A stretch of DNA of 64,000 nucleotides from contig VJWN01000001.1 of assembly GCA_007644065.1 (NCBI GenBank), positions 3,114,340-3,178,339 of the forward strand. Direction: 5' to 3'. The translations under genes and the position numbers were made by a program. Source of the DNA: Margaritispora aquatica (taxonomy: Eukaryota; Ascomycota; Leotiomycetes; Helotiales; Discinellaceae). The first letter of the stretch is position 1; each line of letters starts with the position of its first letter. Under the pieces are notes generated by a model. That model worked only from the letters and a program-made list of their open reading frames with translations. It did not search any database and was not told where the DNA came from. This document shows, piece after piece, positions 1 through 12,708 of this stretch.

Positions 1-391
1 TCTTTGCTACTCACTTCTCCATATTCAACAACATCTTCAAGTGGAAAACTCGACTCGGGTCGGATATCGTTGATGCACAGGTGGTTTTTAGAAATCAGGG
101 TAGCATCTTGAGGTAAGTTGACTGCCTACCTACCTTGAATGATAAGGGATCCCGAGGATGGAAGGCGAGTAAGGTAAGGGTAAGTGAACACAGTCGAAAC
201 TTCCATTTTTCATGGCATCAGTGAAGTGATCCTGCATGTGGCTGATGCTTCTATCTCTAACTTTGAGATCGAACTTAAACTCCAGCTTAATATATCCATT
301 GCCCTCACATTCTCTTCGACTATTCAGTTTTTCAATACCGAGTACTGGCTATCTTGAATATCTATACTTTCATTCTTCCTCTTTTATTAAT
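1..391. other. Left-edge upstream region of the RBR gene
   Basis: No gene is recognisable here. The stretch ends at the ATG of the ubiquitin-ligase gene and is AT-rich just before it. It probably holds that gene's promoter and leader. Short frames in this interval show no known motif. Confidence 0.5.
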
Positions 392-2336
392 ATGGAGGAT
401 CAGACTGAGAAGCTGGGAGCAACCTGTAAGTTTCAATGCGGAAAATTGACCAGTCTTCCACTCACGCGATCTCGCTATGCGGAAGCTTGCTAACATCGAG
501 TGGTGTAGTTGTTTCTAATAACTCAGGCATGTCTGCCGAACAAGTTTCACACACAGAGGCATCTATAGTCCTCTGCCATTGTTGCTTTGACGATTTTCGT
601 CCAAACATGATCGAGGTATTGACATGCGGTTGCCATTATTGCTCTAGTTGCTTGCGGAAGTATTTCGAGACTTCTGTACAGTATGGTAACAAATTTCCTC
701 CCCGGTGTTTCCACAACCGAGAAATACCAGTAAGTTTTCTTCCGACTGGTTACTGTCAATGGGGTTATATCTATGAGCTACGATTGCTGATTGCCACACG
801 TGTAGATCGACCATGCGCGGCCTTACTTGATGCCACAGACGCTCAGCATGTTTGTTAAGCGAAAGTTTGAGATTGAGAATCCCGAAGCTACCTACTGCTC
901 GAATGCAAATTGTTCACAACCGCTTGACGAACCTGACGGCACAAAAACAACAGCAAAGTGCTCCACTTGTAACTCACTTACTTGCACTATTTGTAAACGT
1001 GCTTCCCATCCTGGGGTTTGTGCAAAGGACACCGATGAAGAGGAAACGGAAGCTTTCTTGAAAGGAAACCGCATGAAACCTTGTCCCCGCTGCAAGACGC
1101 CTTTTCAGCTTCTGGAGGGATGCAATCACATTCAGTATGTTGGTACTACATCCCATTTACTATCCGATTATTCCTAACATCATTATTTGTCAGTTGTCCC
1201 ATATGCATGCACCAATGTAAGATATCATCCTCTTCATGCCAAAAGATAAAATAAATTTCTTGCTTCCAATTTCAAAGGACTCTAATCCACTGACAATTGT
1301 ATGAGGGTGCTGGTTCTGCTCCTCCGATTGGGGCAATCTCACTCATAAGTGCTCAAACAAGGACTGTGGTTATGGTGATTTTATTCAGGTACTGCTAGCT
1401 CTGTGCCTTTTGAAAGTGTTTTTCTCTCGTTCCATTGCAACTGAACAATACTTCAAAGCCTAACTAGTGAGCCAGGAACTTTTGTTGCGTCGGCTTAATG
1501 GAAACTTTTCTCCCGCATTTATTCCTGCACAATACCATCCGGCACGGACTGCTGCACTAGCTGTTTCCACACAGCACCAGTCTACCTTAAATGACTTCAA
1601 CCAACTGACCGCACAGCAGCCGTTTCCCCTCTCTGTATACCAGTCTCGTCTCCACCAGTCCTTCAATCGTCATTATCAACAGCCACAGGTGCGTCCACAG
1701 ACTTATGCGGAAATCGCTGCAGGCCCACGGACATTGATGCATGAGGCTATTCACGCCCGAGTACCTTCTAGTCTCGGTCCCCAGGCTTCAGCGCCCCGTT
1801 TCAGTCAGCTGAATACAACGCCTGACATGCGACATCCTAATAACCTACTGCATTTGTACGCACTCCAGTCAGCAGCTCCTTCTTTGGCGATGACTGAACA
1901 GCAATTCCAACAAGCACACAATACCAGACTCAGAGACCTTCGTCAAGATTTTGGTTATGCGCCCGCTTACCTGAATCAGACCCATCGAGTCGCTGCTGAT
2001 AGTTATCCTCTCCACCCAGCAAATATGCAAGTCGAGCACCAGTGGACTCGTAATGTCCAGACCAGCGATGGCGAACAAGCTGTTACTCATCTCGAAGCAG
2101 AGAGCCTGGCGACTGCGCGTGCTATGGGGAAAGCTTTCCAGATTGAGGAATGCAGCCACATAAAATGGATTCGGACGTACACCCATGCTCGCTGCGACGA
2201 TTGTGGTGGACCTCAGCCCGTTACACCACACCGTTTTCAGTGTGAGAACTGTCCGAAGAGACTATGTGAGTCTCTTACTTCCTACTCTATCTTCCAGCCT
2301 AGATTTTGCTATAAGACAGAGAGCACGTCCAGGTGA
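392..2336 (+). CDS. RBR-type (RING-IBR-RING) E3 ubiquitin ligase
   Basis: Six exons can be joined: 392-425, 509-729, 806-1134, 1194-1216, 1306-1388 and 1476 onward. Every intron is 59-89 nt with GT...AG ends, CTAAC or CTGAC branch-like sites are visible in four of the five, and frame is kept throughout. The product is about 516 residues. RING1 starts near residue 34 (LCHCCFDD, then CGCHYCSSC). An IBR follows (CSNANC, CSTCNSLTCTIC, HPGVC). RING2 reads CPRCKTPFQLLEGCNHI then CPICMHQWCWFC across two introns. The Cys in EGCNH (codon at 1121, about residue 191) matches the catalytic cysteine of RBR ligases, which takes ubiquitin as a thioester. The C-terminal 280 residues are Q/P/H-rich, ending in a further C-x2-C pair region (CDDCGG, CENC). 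The extreme 3' end is uncertain: a GTGAGT at 2266 could be another donor, giving a different tail. Substrate unknown. Confidence 0.85.
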
Positions 2337-4318
2337 CTTTAGTGATAAATGAAGGGTAAGTATTTGCTAATAGTAATTTTTACTAGGTACCGCTTGTTGG
2401 ATGGAAATTGGAAAAAATGCAGGCCTTGTCGCAGTGCCAAAATACACACATTAGTACTGTCCCTACACCTGCTGTGCATGTCTTAGCATGAATATTTGGG
2501 TTGAATGGGCTTGGCGGTGTTGTTTGACGGATATAAATGCGGTTCTGTTTCCCTTTGTTGTGTGAACTTTCGAGGTAAGGTCAGATGTAAGGTGTGAATG
2601 GATTTGGGGAAGGCAGGAACAGCGATGTATTCTTCTCAGCGTTTGTATATCTACATTAGAATATGGATCTTGTAGCTTACTGTTTTCGTGAGTCTGGGAG
2701 GTACAGGTCAAGATTGATGGTGGTGATTGAGCTTGTTGTGATAGGGTGATTAAGCGAGATCCTAAAGGCAGATGATCTCTTTCTACATATGAGAGTTGGG
2801 GAAATCGCAGCTCTCTTCGAGCTGAATCATTGGAGAATAGTGTTGATAAATATTCAAATTCATATAGGAAATAGTTTATCCACCTGAATATCTCTATATA
2901 GGAGACCTACACAAAGAAGTTCGATGAATATCCAAACATCTATCTCCTAGCACATCTGAAGAAATAACCTACTCACTCTCTCCACATTTGAAAGTAGAAC
3001 GTGATTAGTGAAAAGCAGATGTCCTTTAGGTTAATTGATAATATAGCATAGTAGGTTGGAGATAGATGATACCAGCTATCGAGCTGCTTGACTTTGTTTT
3101 CGTGAATAGGTATGCTTTCAAGCTCCAACACACAGATAGATACATTCACTCACTACTCTTTCCGAAAAGGTTGGGCACATAGAACAAAAAAAACAAGGAC
3201 CGATGCAAGGAGTGACTAATATAGCTAACCAGACTACGATATTGGAAGGTATAGCTCAGCGAGAAACTCGCGAGGAACTTGAAATCATACTGTAGTATTG
3301 TGTTCAATTTCGATTTCAATTTTGGATTAAATTTTCACGAGTCCGCTTTGCTTTGCTTCGCTTCACTTCATGCACAGGATAACAAAGCTTTTTATGGTCG
3401 GCCATGTAACTGAATCTATGGTAGTGTTAGCATTCATGCTAGCTGTAAGTTAGAATAACTAGCTTGGATTTGAATTCAAGTGAAAATAGAACAGCACATC
3501 ATCGCCTCAGTCTTAGACTCAGACCCAGATACTTGCCTACTTAGTTTCTATTTCCAAATTCTAAATTTGCTTCGACTTCGACTCCTCGCTCAACCTCTCT
3601 CTACATTCGTACCGCGATATGGGGGGAGAAGAGAAGAGAGGCATACTTTGTGCCTGTGCAAAAGATATCGCGTCAATCAACTCTCATAGGTATGCAAATA
3701 CATACATACCGTACTGTACCAATCTGCCTCATCTCTAACTTGCCCGGATCTAGAACAGACACACACTCTCCCTCTCGCTCAGCAGCTATCACTTGAGCTA
3801 CCATGTCATGCCATGCATAACCTCGCTAGGTATTAATGTTGAGATCCCCTTTTCCTTCTCCTTCTTCATCTTCGCCTTCAATCTCAACTTGCTTAGCTGC
3901 ACAACACAATCTGCATGGCATACCAGTACCTAATATAGCGCACAAGCGCTGCCTGTGTTGTTGTCCATGTGATGAACTCACAGCAGTAATTGATGCTGGA
4001 AATCTACAGCGAGCAAGCAGTGCTCTCGTTATCAGCTAAAGAAAATTAGTCAATCAAGCTAAATCATTGCCAATTCCTCCTCTTTCCCCTCCCCCTCTCA
4101 GTCTGCTCCCTCACTTCTTTCCCCTCTCCTCATCTCATCCCCTGCCCTCCTCTTCAGCAAAACCCCCTGCCACCAAAACGCATCATACATCATCTAACAT
4201 ACACCATATACCACACACCATACACCACACCCCCATCCTTGGCCACGATCACCAACCCACCACCAATCCACCACCCAGTCACTCACTTACTTCCATACCA
4301 ACCCAACGGACGAACGAG

Positions 4319-4404
4319 CCAACCAGCCAGCCAGCCAACCAGCCAGCCAACACCAGCCAATTACCAACAAACCAACCACATAACCACACAACCACACAAC
4401 CACG
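4319..4404. repeat. ACCAACCAGCC-type low-complexity repeat
   Basis: About 85 bp of irregular CCAACCAG/CCAGCCAG and ACCACACA units. Simple-sequence expansion. A related TTCG tetranucleotide tract lies at 4509-4541. Confidence 0.7.
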
Positions 4405-5404
4405 CAAAGTACTCGTAACCCATAATTTGCACCAAGTGACAAGTCAGCCCTGCTCACTCACAGGCTCACTCGCGTGCCTGAACGGAGACAAGATCGTCAC
4501 TGCAGATCCGTTCGTTCGTCCGTTCGTTCGATCGTTCATTCGCACCACCCATCCACCCACTCACCACTCACCATACACATACACAATAAACCCAAAATAC
4601 ACACCGAAACACACAGATGATTCAACTCAGCACTCCTCCATTCCACCTACCACCTACGATAACCGAAACCCCATAACCAATAACCAACCCAAGTCCAAAT
4701 CCCCTCTTTGCATATACATGAAACAAATGAAATGAAATGAGATCGCTGATCTCCGATTCCTCGCCATCGGGCAGGTGGGCAGATCAGTACGTATGGCTGT
4801 TGCGTACTGCGTACTAACTACTCGTACATCACCGTCTATCTGTTTGTCTGAGTAGTACCTTACCTAGTTGACGCAGTCGCTCACCCGCTTGTGCTTTCCC
4901 ATCAGATCCGCCTGCAAATGCACTGGTTTCATTTCTGTGGTGGAAGTTGCTATCGCTTGCACTTGCCATCTCCCCTCCTCTCCTCATCTCTCTCACGCAG
5001 TCTTTCAGCATCACCTACCTAACCATCAATCAATCAATCACCTATCATCTCATTGCAGCCTCAAGAACTGGACAGAAAAGTGAGTTGAGTGACTCACTTC
5101 CTCACTATATTTCACCTCACCGCTAACTCACTCACTCACTCTTCACTCACCGCCAATTCCATGTGAAAACGCAATCGCCCTCCCCTCCCCTCTCCTCTCC
5201 TCTTTCACCATAGCCATGGAGAAGCACGTCTAGTGTCGTGTGTCGTGTCGTATCAGCTCGTCTCGTCTCGCGTTGCCCGGTCAGGTAGACAGACCGACAG
5301 ACAGATATGTTCCTGATATTTCGATCATGCCCGATCGAGAGCGAGTGAGTGAATGCCATTGTTACACGAGAGAGGGGAATTTGTTGATCCTGATCCTTAC
5401 CACT

Positions 5405-5600
5405 ACTCTCGATCTTTCTTTCCTTCTTCCATATGGAATCTCACCGGGTTCTCCGAATTCGATGTGACCGATGTCTTTCCCATGTTCACCACCACCACTC
5501 TCGTTGTTTCCTTCTTTCTTGTGGGATCTCACCGAGTTCCCAGAATCCGATGTGCCCAATGTCTTTCCCATTATGTGACGAATGTATGACTCCCCACTCT
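5405..5600. repeat. Diverged tandem duplication, about 96 bp unit
   Basis: Two consecutive blocks share a common order of words: CTCTCG near the start, then CTTCTT, GGAATCTCACCG (second copy GGGATCTCACCG), TTCxxAGAATxCGATGTG-like sequence, and GTCTTTCCCAT at the end. The first spans about 5405-5500 and the second about 5501-5600. A third CTCTCG start follows near 5597 but the match stops. The two copies are in different frames, so this is not a protein repeat. Confidence 0.6.
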
Positions 5601-8600
5601 CGATGCCCGCCGTCCCACCAAGTGATCTGATGAGGAGTGAGGTCCGAATCCAAGTCCAATTCCAAGTCGAAGGCCAAGCCGAACCGCCAATGCGATTCTC
5701 AGCCGGCTATCCGAACACCCTTCCTCCCTCCCTCTCTTGATGGGCCGTCTTACCCGAAGCTACCTTGGTAAGGTTACTTACTAACCTACTTACCAACCTA
5801 TCTCGCATAATCACCAAGCTGACGCAGCATCATCATTAGCATTCACGAATAACTGGTAAATCCTCATTGCAGCCTCAAGAATTACGCAACGTCAACTAAG
5901 AAGCCGAGTACCATAACCAGGCAGTCTGATTAGGCATAACTATAAAAAGACGCTCAATACGAGACCGAGTGCAAAATCCCGTGCCTGACTGCGCTGCGCC
6001 GCCATGTGCTATGTCACCTCAACCTGTCAAAGCTGCCTATTCCCTTCACTCCCATCCCCGCAATCACCGACTGGTAGGTACGAGTATGGTACCTCGTAAC
6101 CCGACCTTCCCAAATACTCCGCCATGCCATGTAATGCTATGCCATGCTATGCAAATGCAACTGTAATCCGGCTATGCATGCATGAATTCTGCACTGCTCT
6201 TGTCTTACACTCCAGCCCTGTCCAGCCCTTCCCTGCTCTGTCCCGTCTCTTGTTGGATGTACGGGAGGTATGTATCTCGGAGCCTTTCTCGGGATGCACA
6301 GTACAAAAGTCGAGCACACCTCAGCCAGCATCAGCATCCCACCTCGGGATGCAAGCGCCTCCGAGCCCAGCCTTGCCTGAACTTGTTCGGAACCAGCCTC
6401 TGTGCCGACGCCACGCCCACCAACCTAGTCTCGGGATCACATCGCCTAAGCAATGTGATGGGGATACCGGTCTGTTCTCGGTTCTGGCTGCATGGAGGAG
6501 TAGGCATGGACTTTAGAATGGCATCGTGATCATGACGAAAGTGTATTTGCCGTTTGCTTCTTTTTAAATGCCTCATGCTGCGTCGTAGCGTGTTACACCG
6601 CAGGAACTTTTTGCTCTGAATAAAGCCTCCGGTAAAAAGAAATCGGTGAGCAAAATTGCAACTGTACGTATAATCCGGTGAAGAAAATTGACTGTTGAAA
6701 AGTCAATAGAAAAAAAGAGAATATTGCTGTGCAAATTCGAGCCACCCTGCTCCCGATATCGCTATCGTCTGAACGAGTTTGCGGACAACGACACGACTTC
6801 TGCGCTCGAAGCTGAAAGCAGAGATCGCCACTGCTGTGCCAAGAGCGTTTTTCCTGATCATTCAAAAGAGTGACACAAAGCAACATAAGAAAGGGGTTGC
6901 ATGATCTGGTGCGAGGCTGGAAGGCTAGAGAGAATCATACTGCGACGTCGGGAAATAGAAAGCCTCACTTTTGGTCTTATGTTTGTGCTCGCTCACCGGG
7001 CAAGGAAAGGGGTATTCGTACCGAGTTCTACGCGTAGTCAATATTTCGTAATGTAGAGCATTTGAGATTGTTTGGATAGTTCCAAAATTTTTGTGTTGCT
7101 TTGAAAAACGATGGGTTTCTTCCAAGAAGTGGGATTGTTGCTCTTCCCTTGCAGGCTGATGCCGAATTGCAAAATGCTGCATACGAGGAGAAACCTCCGA
7201 AGTGGACTAAGAACAAATGCTAAAAGAAATACGACATAGAAATGGTCTGTGGGTCCAATTGATTGTTTGTCTGAACGCCCAAACACCCAGATGAAGACAT
7301 GAGTTAACCAAAAAAAAGAAGAAAAAAGAAAAGAAAAATACCTCAGGAGCAAATACATAGGACATGGGATGAGCGGAGAGAATGCCATGCGTTATGTATA
7401 TCGACAAGGCATTGGTTCAAGCTGCAGTACCAACTACATGATAGGACGACAAGTTGTACCAGCTTCTTGTGTCACGAATTCCTTTTGACCATGGCTGCCA
7501 TGTGCACGTAACACAGAACGACCATCTCGATCAGGTACCAGCCCAGGTCGCACAGCATTGACATCAAAGGCTCACACGGGTGTAGCACAGCTGCTGCCGG
7601 CCAGGTACCACTTGGTGGGGGAAAACCGAGTCTAGCAAACTTCAAGTGCCTGCTTTTCTTTGCACACGAGCAAGCTGTCGTGCCATCAAAACTTCAGGAA
7701 CAGCGTGATATTGCGTGCTCAATGCTACTTGCTGCACATGTTGTGGTGAAGTGCTTAATCAGTTTACAGCCTGGTTGCACAAAGCGTTCTTGTAAAAGAC
7801 GGAGAATTTTCAGCTGAGCACAGCAGAGGGGTAGATACTGTTTGCTAATGTGCAGGAAAGAAGCATCAAGCGTCGTGACATTGAACTATTTAGTCAGCTA
7901 GCCACAGTTGTTGAGTCGAGCATTTTGAGGTAAGACATATCATCTCAATTGCATGTAGGACGAAAATGCAAACGCGACAATGGGGTGTCCGGCTGGATTC
8001 GGCCAAAGACCAGTCGATGTTCAGCGATCTTATCTCGTTGTTTGGTCATGTGGAACCAAATGAAAGCAACCATCAATGAAGAGAAAAGCGTAAGATGACA
8101 TGTAACAAGTAAGACAAAATGCAGTCAGATCTTCAGCAGTAGAAAACAGGAAGCAAATGAGGGTTGGCCACATTTCAAGGCAGTTCTCCAAAAGCAGGCC
8201 TTTCAAGGCTGAAAAGTTGGCTCGCATAATCAACCAAGGTGTCATGTAATCCTGAGGAGGCTGATGTTTTCGAGCTGTCTTATTCTACTCGCTTCTTCGG
8301 TGAAGGAGGACGAAGGGAACGCTGCGGCCCGGGGCAGGAAACAGAGGGCTGGTAATGACTGCGGGGTATCATTGGTAATTGATCAGCCGGAGTAACAGAG
8401 GATGGATGATGGGTCTCGAGGGGTCTGCTGAGGATGCGATATGTCAGATTAACCATTCACTAAAAATGACAGAAGAGATGCTTGGAGCATGTTGCATAGC
8501 CTTGCATACATGTTGCAAGGAGAGACCACTGCGAGTGGTCTGTGTTTGAAAGCTTTGAACGAGTCTGACGGGACATCGAATTGAGGAGGCATCTTTCGTA

Positions 8601-8719
8601 TTCGTTGGAGCTTGTGGCCGAGTAAAAGCAGCATAGAGTCGTGTGCCTTTCAACCTCTAATTCCGCGAATGAAGCATGTTTGTAAACATCATTTGGCCTC
8701 GGACCGGTAGGTTGCTTGC

Positions 8720-9079
8720 ATGTCAGGCAATCCTCTTTGGGATGGACCCCCACGCTTTAGGATAACAAGACCTCGAATTGAGGAAGAATGGGCAGGGCTT
8801 GCATCTGCTGATGATGCTGATAGTGCTATTGATATTTTTTTACGTTGCGCTGTAAAAGAGGTAAAAATACATGGTTGGCTAGATTTCGAGGCTGATCATC
8901 CAGATCGTCTTGATCTGGTGTCACGGTGGGACAGAATATTAAGCATTTTGCGACAAATCGAACATGAGCTGCAAGAAAAAAAACATCGCACTTTGCGGAT
9001 TGATCATCGAACAATATCAAGACGACTGATGCTTCTCGGATTACTGGTGAAACCACCTGAAGGAAGAAGACAAACATGA
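8720..9079 (+). CDS. Hypothetical small protein, 119 residues
   Basis: An uninterrupted frame starts at ATG 8720. Its composition resembles a folded, charged helical protein: an Asp/Ala-rich segment near residues 30-40, then alternating Leu/Ile with Arg/Glu/Asp (for example SRWDRILSILRQIEHELQEK) and a basic C-terminus. I recognise no domain. By length alone several frames of this size are expected by chance in 64 kb, so support rests on residue pattern only. It could also be one exon of a longer gene. There is no neighbouring gene within 6 kb. Confidence 0.3.
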   Translation: MSGNPLWDGPPRFRITRPRIEEEWAGLASADDADSAIDIFLRCAVKEVKIHGWLDFEADHPDRLDLVSRWDRILSILRQIEHELQEKKHRTLRIDHRTISRRLMLLGLLVKPPEGRRQT

Positions 9080-10374
9080 AGACATAATGTGAGAATGAGA
9101 AATCAAGCCATGGTAATGATTCTGCACCTTGCAGCACCCGTGGCCACTCAATAGCCTTCGTTCTTTTTGTGCATATTGCATTTGCATGCAGATCAAGACG
9201 CATCCACCTCAAGAAAGAAGGTCACCCAAAAGTTTCAAAACTGCTAAAATTCGACTAGAGGGCTCTTGGCTATAGCGCGTTTGCATCCGCAGTTTCGTAA
9301 AAATAAATAATGGAAATGCTGAAGGCTTCATTCAACTTTGACGTACCGTTGGGGGGCGAAGCTGAAGCTCTCGAGTTTGGAAATGGTGGGGAAATAAGCG
9401 ATGCCATGCTGACAACAAATCCCAAGGAGAGAGAAGCCAGCACCATGATGTGATGACCCCACAATCTATTTGCGTACCCCAAGGTGATTCTCACCTCAGT
9501 TTGATTGCGCAGATAACGAATGGCGTTTTGCGTCTTTGCAGATCGAAATAGCGTGTCATGTGAAACACGAGCTCGCAAGGGTGTGACCTTCCAGAAGGAT
9601 TCCTCGTATGTGCAAGGCATATGCATAAAAACGGAGCAAGTTGGGGAGGGGTGATGTGAAGTGAGGTGAGGATGAGCACAGTGAGTGAGATGAAGTTCGA
9701 CCCGCCATCCATCAAACATCCCAAGAATCCAAGACGGAAATTCGGAATGTTCTCTCAACTGTCTTCGTGGACAAGAACTCGAAATCATCAGACGATGTTC
9801 TTCTCGTAACCCGCACTGTCCTACATGTGTCATGCAGGAAGCTTCTATTGGAGAAATGGTGAAGCGAGCTTGCACCATTTTCAAGCGAGGACACGCCGGG
9901 ACATTCGGAAAGTTTCAACATTTGTATTGGAGAAGACGGACTTAACTCCGACCTGAAGTCATACCTAGGTAGCGTTCATTATCACGCGCCGACTTGAAGG
10001 GAGAATGGAAAGTATACCGATGAAGGGCATAATGGACCACGAGGAAGTGGTTAGATTTCGGGGCTTTGAAGATGCGATGATTTGACACATCTGTTCAGCA
10101 TTCCCCTCTCCTTGCTGTCTCTGCATCGATCGACACTTGAATTTAGACATCCATTTCAAGGCAAGCAATACATACGGTTGGACAAAAGCGAGACCTTGAA
10201 CCTCCAATGATTTAATTGCCGCTCCACGATCCAAACGTTTTGGCATATCGATTGCATGCGTGATGGAATGCTCTCCACTTCTGACGGGACCAAGAGTCAA
10301 GAACCCCATCATCCTCTGTCGAATGTTGCATCGAGCATCAGGTGTGTGAGACGGCAGATGAGAAGAGAATGTGA

Positions 10375-10410
10375 GGATAGGATAGGATAGGATAGGATAG
10401 GATAGGATAG
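10375..10410. repeat. (GGATA)7 microsatellite
   Basis: Seven exact copies of the pentamer GGATA in a row. Confidence 0.95.
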
Positions 10411-10917
10411 GCAGCGTAGCCTACCTATCATTTCTTGACCTCCAATGCAGCAAAGCTCCCCGATCGAGATGACTTGATGCGGGCGTGTGTGCGCGTCCAT
10501 TTGTGTGGTATGAAGTGTGTGAAGTGTGTGAAGTGCGAAGTGTGAAGTGGTTCTTGCTTCTGACATTCGCAAACTTGGAAACCGGATGGTATCTTCCTCA
10601 CCTCCTTGATGTGCTTGGAAATGTCACTATGAATGGAAGGAATCTCGAAAGCATCTCTTGGGGGTGACAGGTGGGTGGAATGAAAGGTGGAATGAAGCAT
10701 CATTTCATTTCATTTCATTTCCTCAACACTCATCAAAGCAACACTTCATTTCCATGTTGCTTCTTTGCTTTTTTCCATCCTTCCATTCTTTCTATTCCTA
10801 CTAGTATCGAACCCGCCTTGATTCAAGTGCACATGAAGTTCATCAGGTGATTTTTCTTTCTTTTTCGGTTGGTTTTCATCCCTAGGCCATTCGCAAACAC
10901 ATTTCCTTCCTCCATTC

Positions 10918-11690
10918 GCCCCTCTCACTCTCACTCTCACTCACACTCACACTCACACTCACACTCACACTTCATCCTAGCTCCGAGGTGTCCCGAGTTC
11001 GTGTCACGCTCCACACAAATGAGTGCGAGGTGGAACTGCTGGAAAGTTACAACGGTGCGGGATCGATGGGTGGTACGTGCCTTCCCTTGACCTTCGAACC
11101 CCATCCGGGAGCATGGCTCCAACGCGGATTGGTGGATTGGTAGAAACGGCAGAAATATGGCATGCATGGGGCAGCAATCTCTCGAGCTCGGCTCCCAGCT
11201 AAGCGGATTAGAGACAGGGGGAAATATCTCCTTCCCTCCTTCCTTCCTTCCTTCCTTCCTTCCCCACTCGTAAAAGCAGCGGTATCCACCAGCCACGACA
11301 GCCACTCTCCCCTCTCCCCTCTCCTTTCCTCTCCTCTCCTTTTCCCTGTTCATCTTTCACCTTCGTCTGCTCCTCGCCTGGTTGTTTGTTTGGCTGGGCT
11401 CGCCAATTCCCCCAATTCCATTGCCACTTCCACTTCCACTTCCACTTCCCACTCCAGCCCATCCCGCTCCTCACTCATTCATTCATCGACTCAGCAAGTA
11501 CGAGACCTTGACCTTGACCTTTCGACAATCCAGGATTTCCCTGATTTTCCGATGCTACCCACAGACATTGGCACATTGCACTTCTTGGATTCGCTGGCTC
11601 AGGAACCTGAAACTTATCCACATATTTTGCATCTTGCCTTTCCCTGCTTCCTCCTCCTCCTCCTCCTCCTCCTCCTCCTCCTCTTCTCCT
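10918..11690. repeat. Cluster of microsatellites
   Basis: Within 800 bp there are four separate simple repeats: CACTCT/CACTCA hexamers (about 10926-10972), TTCC tetramers (about 11228-11263), CACTTC hexamers (about 11420-11450) and CCT trimers (about 11648-11685). All have the pyrimidines on the plus strand. Confidence 0.9.
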
Positions 11691-12020
11691 CGTTCCGATT
11701 CATACCCATACTATAGTCAATCTGTCGGACTCATCACTTTTTCCCAACATCCACACCACGTTCTTCCTCGGGACTGAAGAAGGAGGACAAAAAGGAGATG
11801 AAGAGAGACAAGGAGGAGATGCCAAACATCTTTTTTTTGTTTTAGCCTCTCAATAGTTGCCTTTTCTTGCCTCTGAAGAAACAAAACGTGGACTTCATGG
11901 TCTGCCAAGTATAGGGGAGGAATCCGATGCGAACGTGGAGGTCTTGTTGATAACCTAAACTACTACCGGCTGCAGTTCCAGGTTCCAGCAAGGACAAGCT
12001 GGTTGGACCGCCGGACAACA

Positions 12021-12060
12021 GATGAACGCAGATGAATGCAGATGAACGCAGACGAACACA
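12021..12060. repeat. 10-bp tandem repeat, four copies
   Basis: Four adjoining decamers: GATGAACGCA, GATGAATGCA, GATGAACGCA, GACGAACACA. The array is exactly 40 bp. Confidence 0.9.
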
Positions 12061-12692
12061 TATTTTAGTGTGTGCCATGCAATTGGCCGAGTCGACTGTG
12101 CTTTGGCAATGTGTATCATCGTACTATAACGACGGGCAAACAAAGGCAACGAAGACAGTTCTAGAATCTGGATGCTTCGATTCCACCACCAGCTCCGAAA
12201 TTTGAAGGAAGGCGTGCCTATGCCTCATTGTTGATTTAGTGCCAGTGCAGAGACCGGGACCTTTACACGCGATTGCGGAGGCGGAGATGAATCGTGGAAG
12301 TTAGTGAACCCACTGAACTTGTAGTAGGATCGTCAATCCTGAAATTCGATGACGAACCCCCCAACCCTCAATCTCAATAGCAACCGAGCTGATATCTCCT
12401 GAGATGAGACGGAGCCATCTCAGATTCTCAGATTCTCACATTCCGTATGGCAATTCAAATCACTGCTGCTTTAAAAACATCAACATAAACACTAACATAA
12501 CATAACCTAATTGTTGCAAGCTTGAACCTCTCCAGCAATGAGGAAGAACACATGTGTCTTTCAGCCCAACAGAGCCAACCTTTCCTGGTTGGTGCTAGTC
12601 TTTGCTTGTCATTGGCGGGAGTCTTGCCCTACGGCTTGGCTCAAGTTGGGTGTGGATGGTGTGTGGATTGTTCCTGAAAATGATCATCATCG

Positions 12693-12708
12693 TTATCGAT
12701 ATCGATAA
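12693..12708. other. 16-bp perfect palindrome
   Basis: TTATCGATATCGATAA equals its own reverse complement. It could be a binding site for a dimeric factor. No gene is adjacent. Confidence 0.45.

Larger units (their letters stand above)
2337..8719. other. Gene-poor region with pyrimidine- and C/A-rich tracts
   Basis: No convincing gene in about 6.4 kb. From 3.7 to 5.7 kb the plus strand is unusually poor in G, with CCTCC, ACCAACC and CATACAC runs. Such tracts are common in long leaders of filamentous fungi, and they create stop-free frames (for example 4067-4735) made almost only of T, P, S, H and N that I do not regard as genes. From 6.5 to 8.7 kb composition is ordinary and all frames are short. 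Confidence 0.5.

Noticed and set aside
4067..4735. 222-codon plus-strand frame
   Set aside because: Made of C/A-rich simple sequence giving T/P/H/N-rich translation. The DNA has few stops by composition, and no domain or conserved start is seen.
9270..9884. 204-codon minus-strand frame with one hydrophobic stretch
   Set aside because: A frame of this length is near chance expectation for 64 kb in six frames, and it has no motif. The hydrophobic part alone is not enough.
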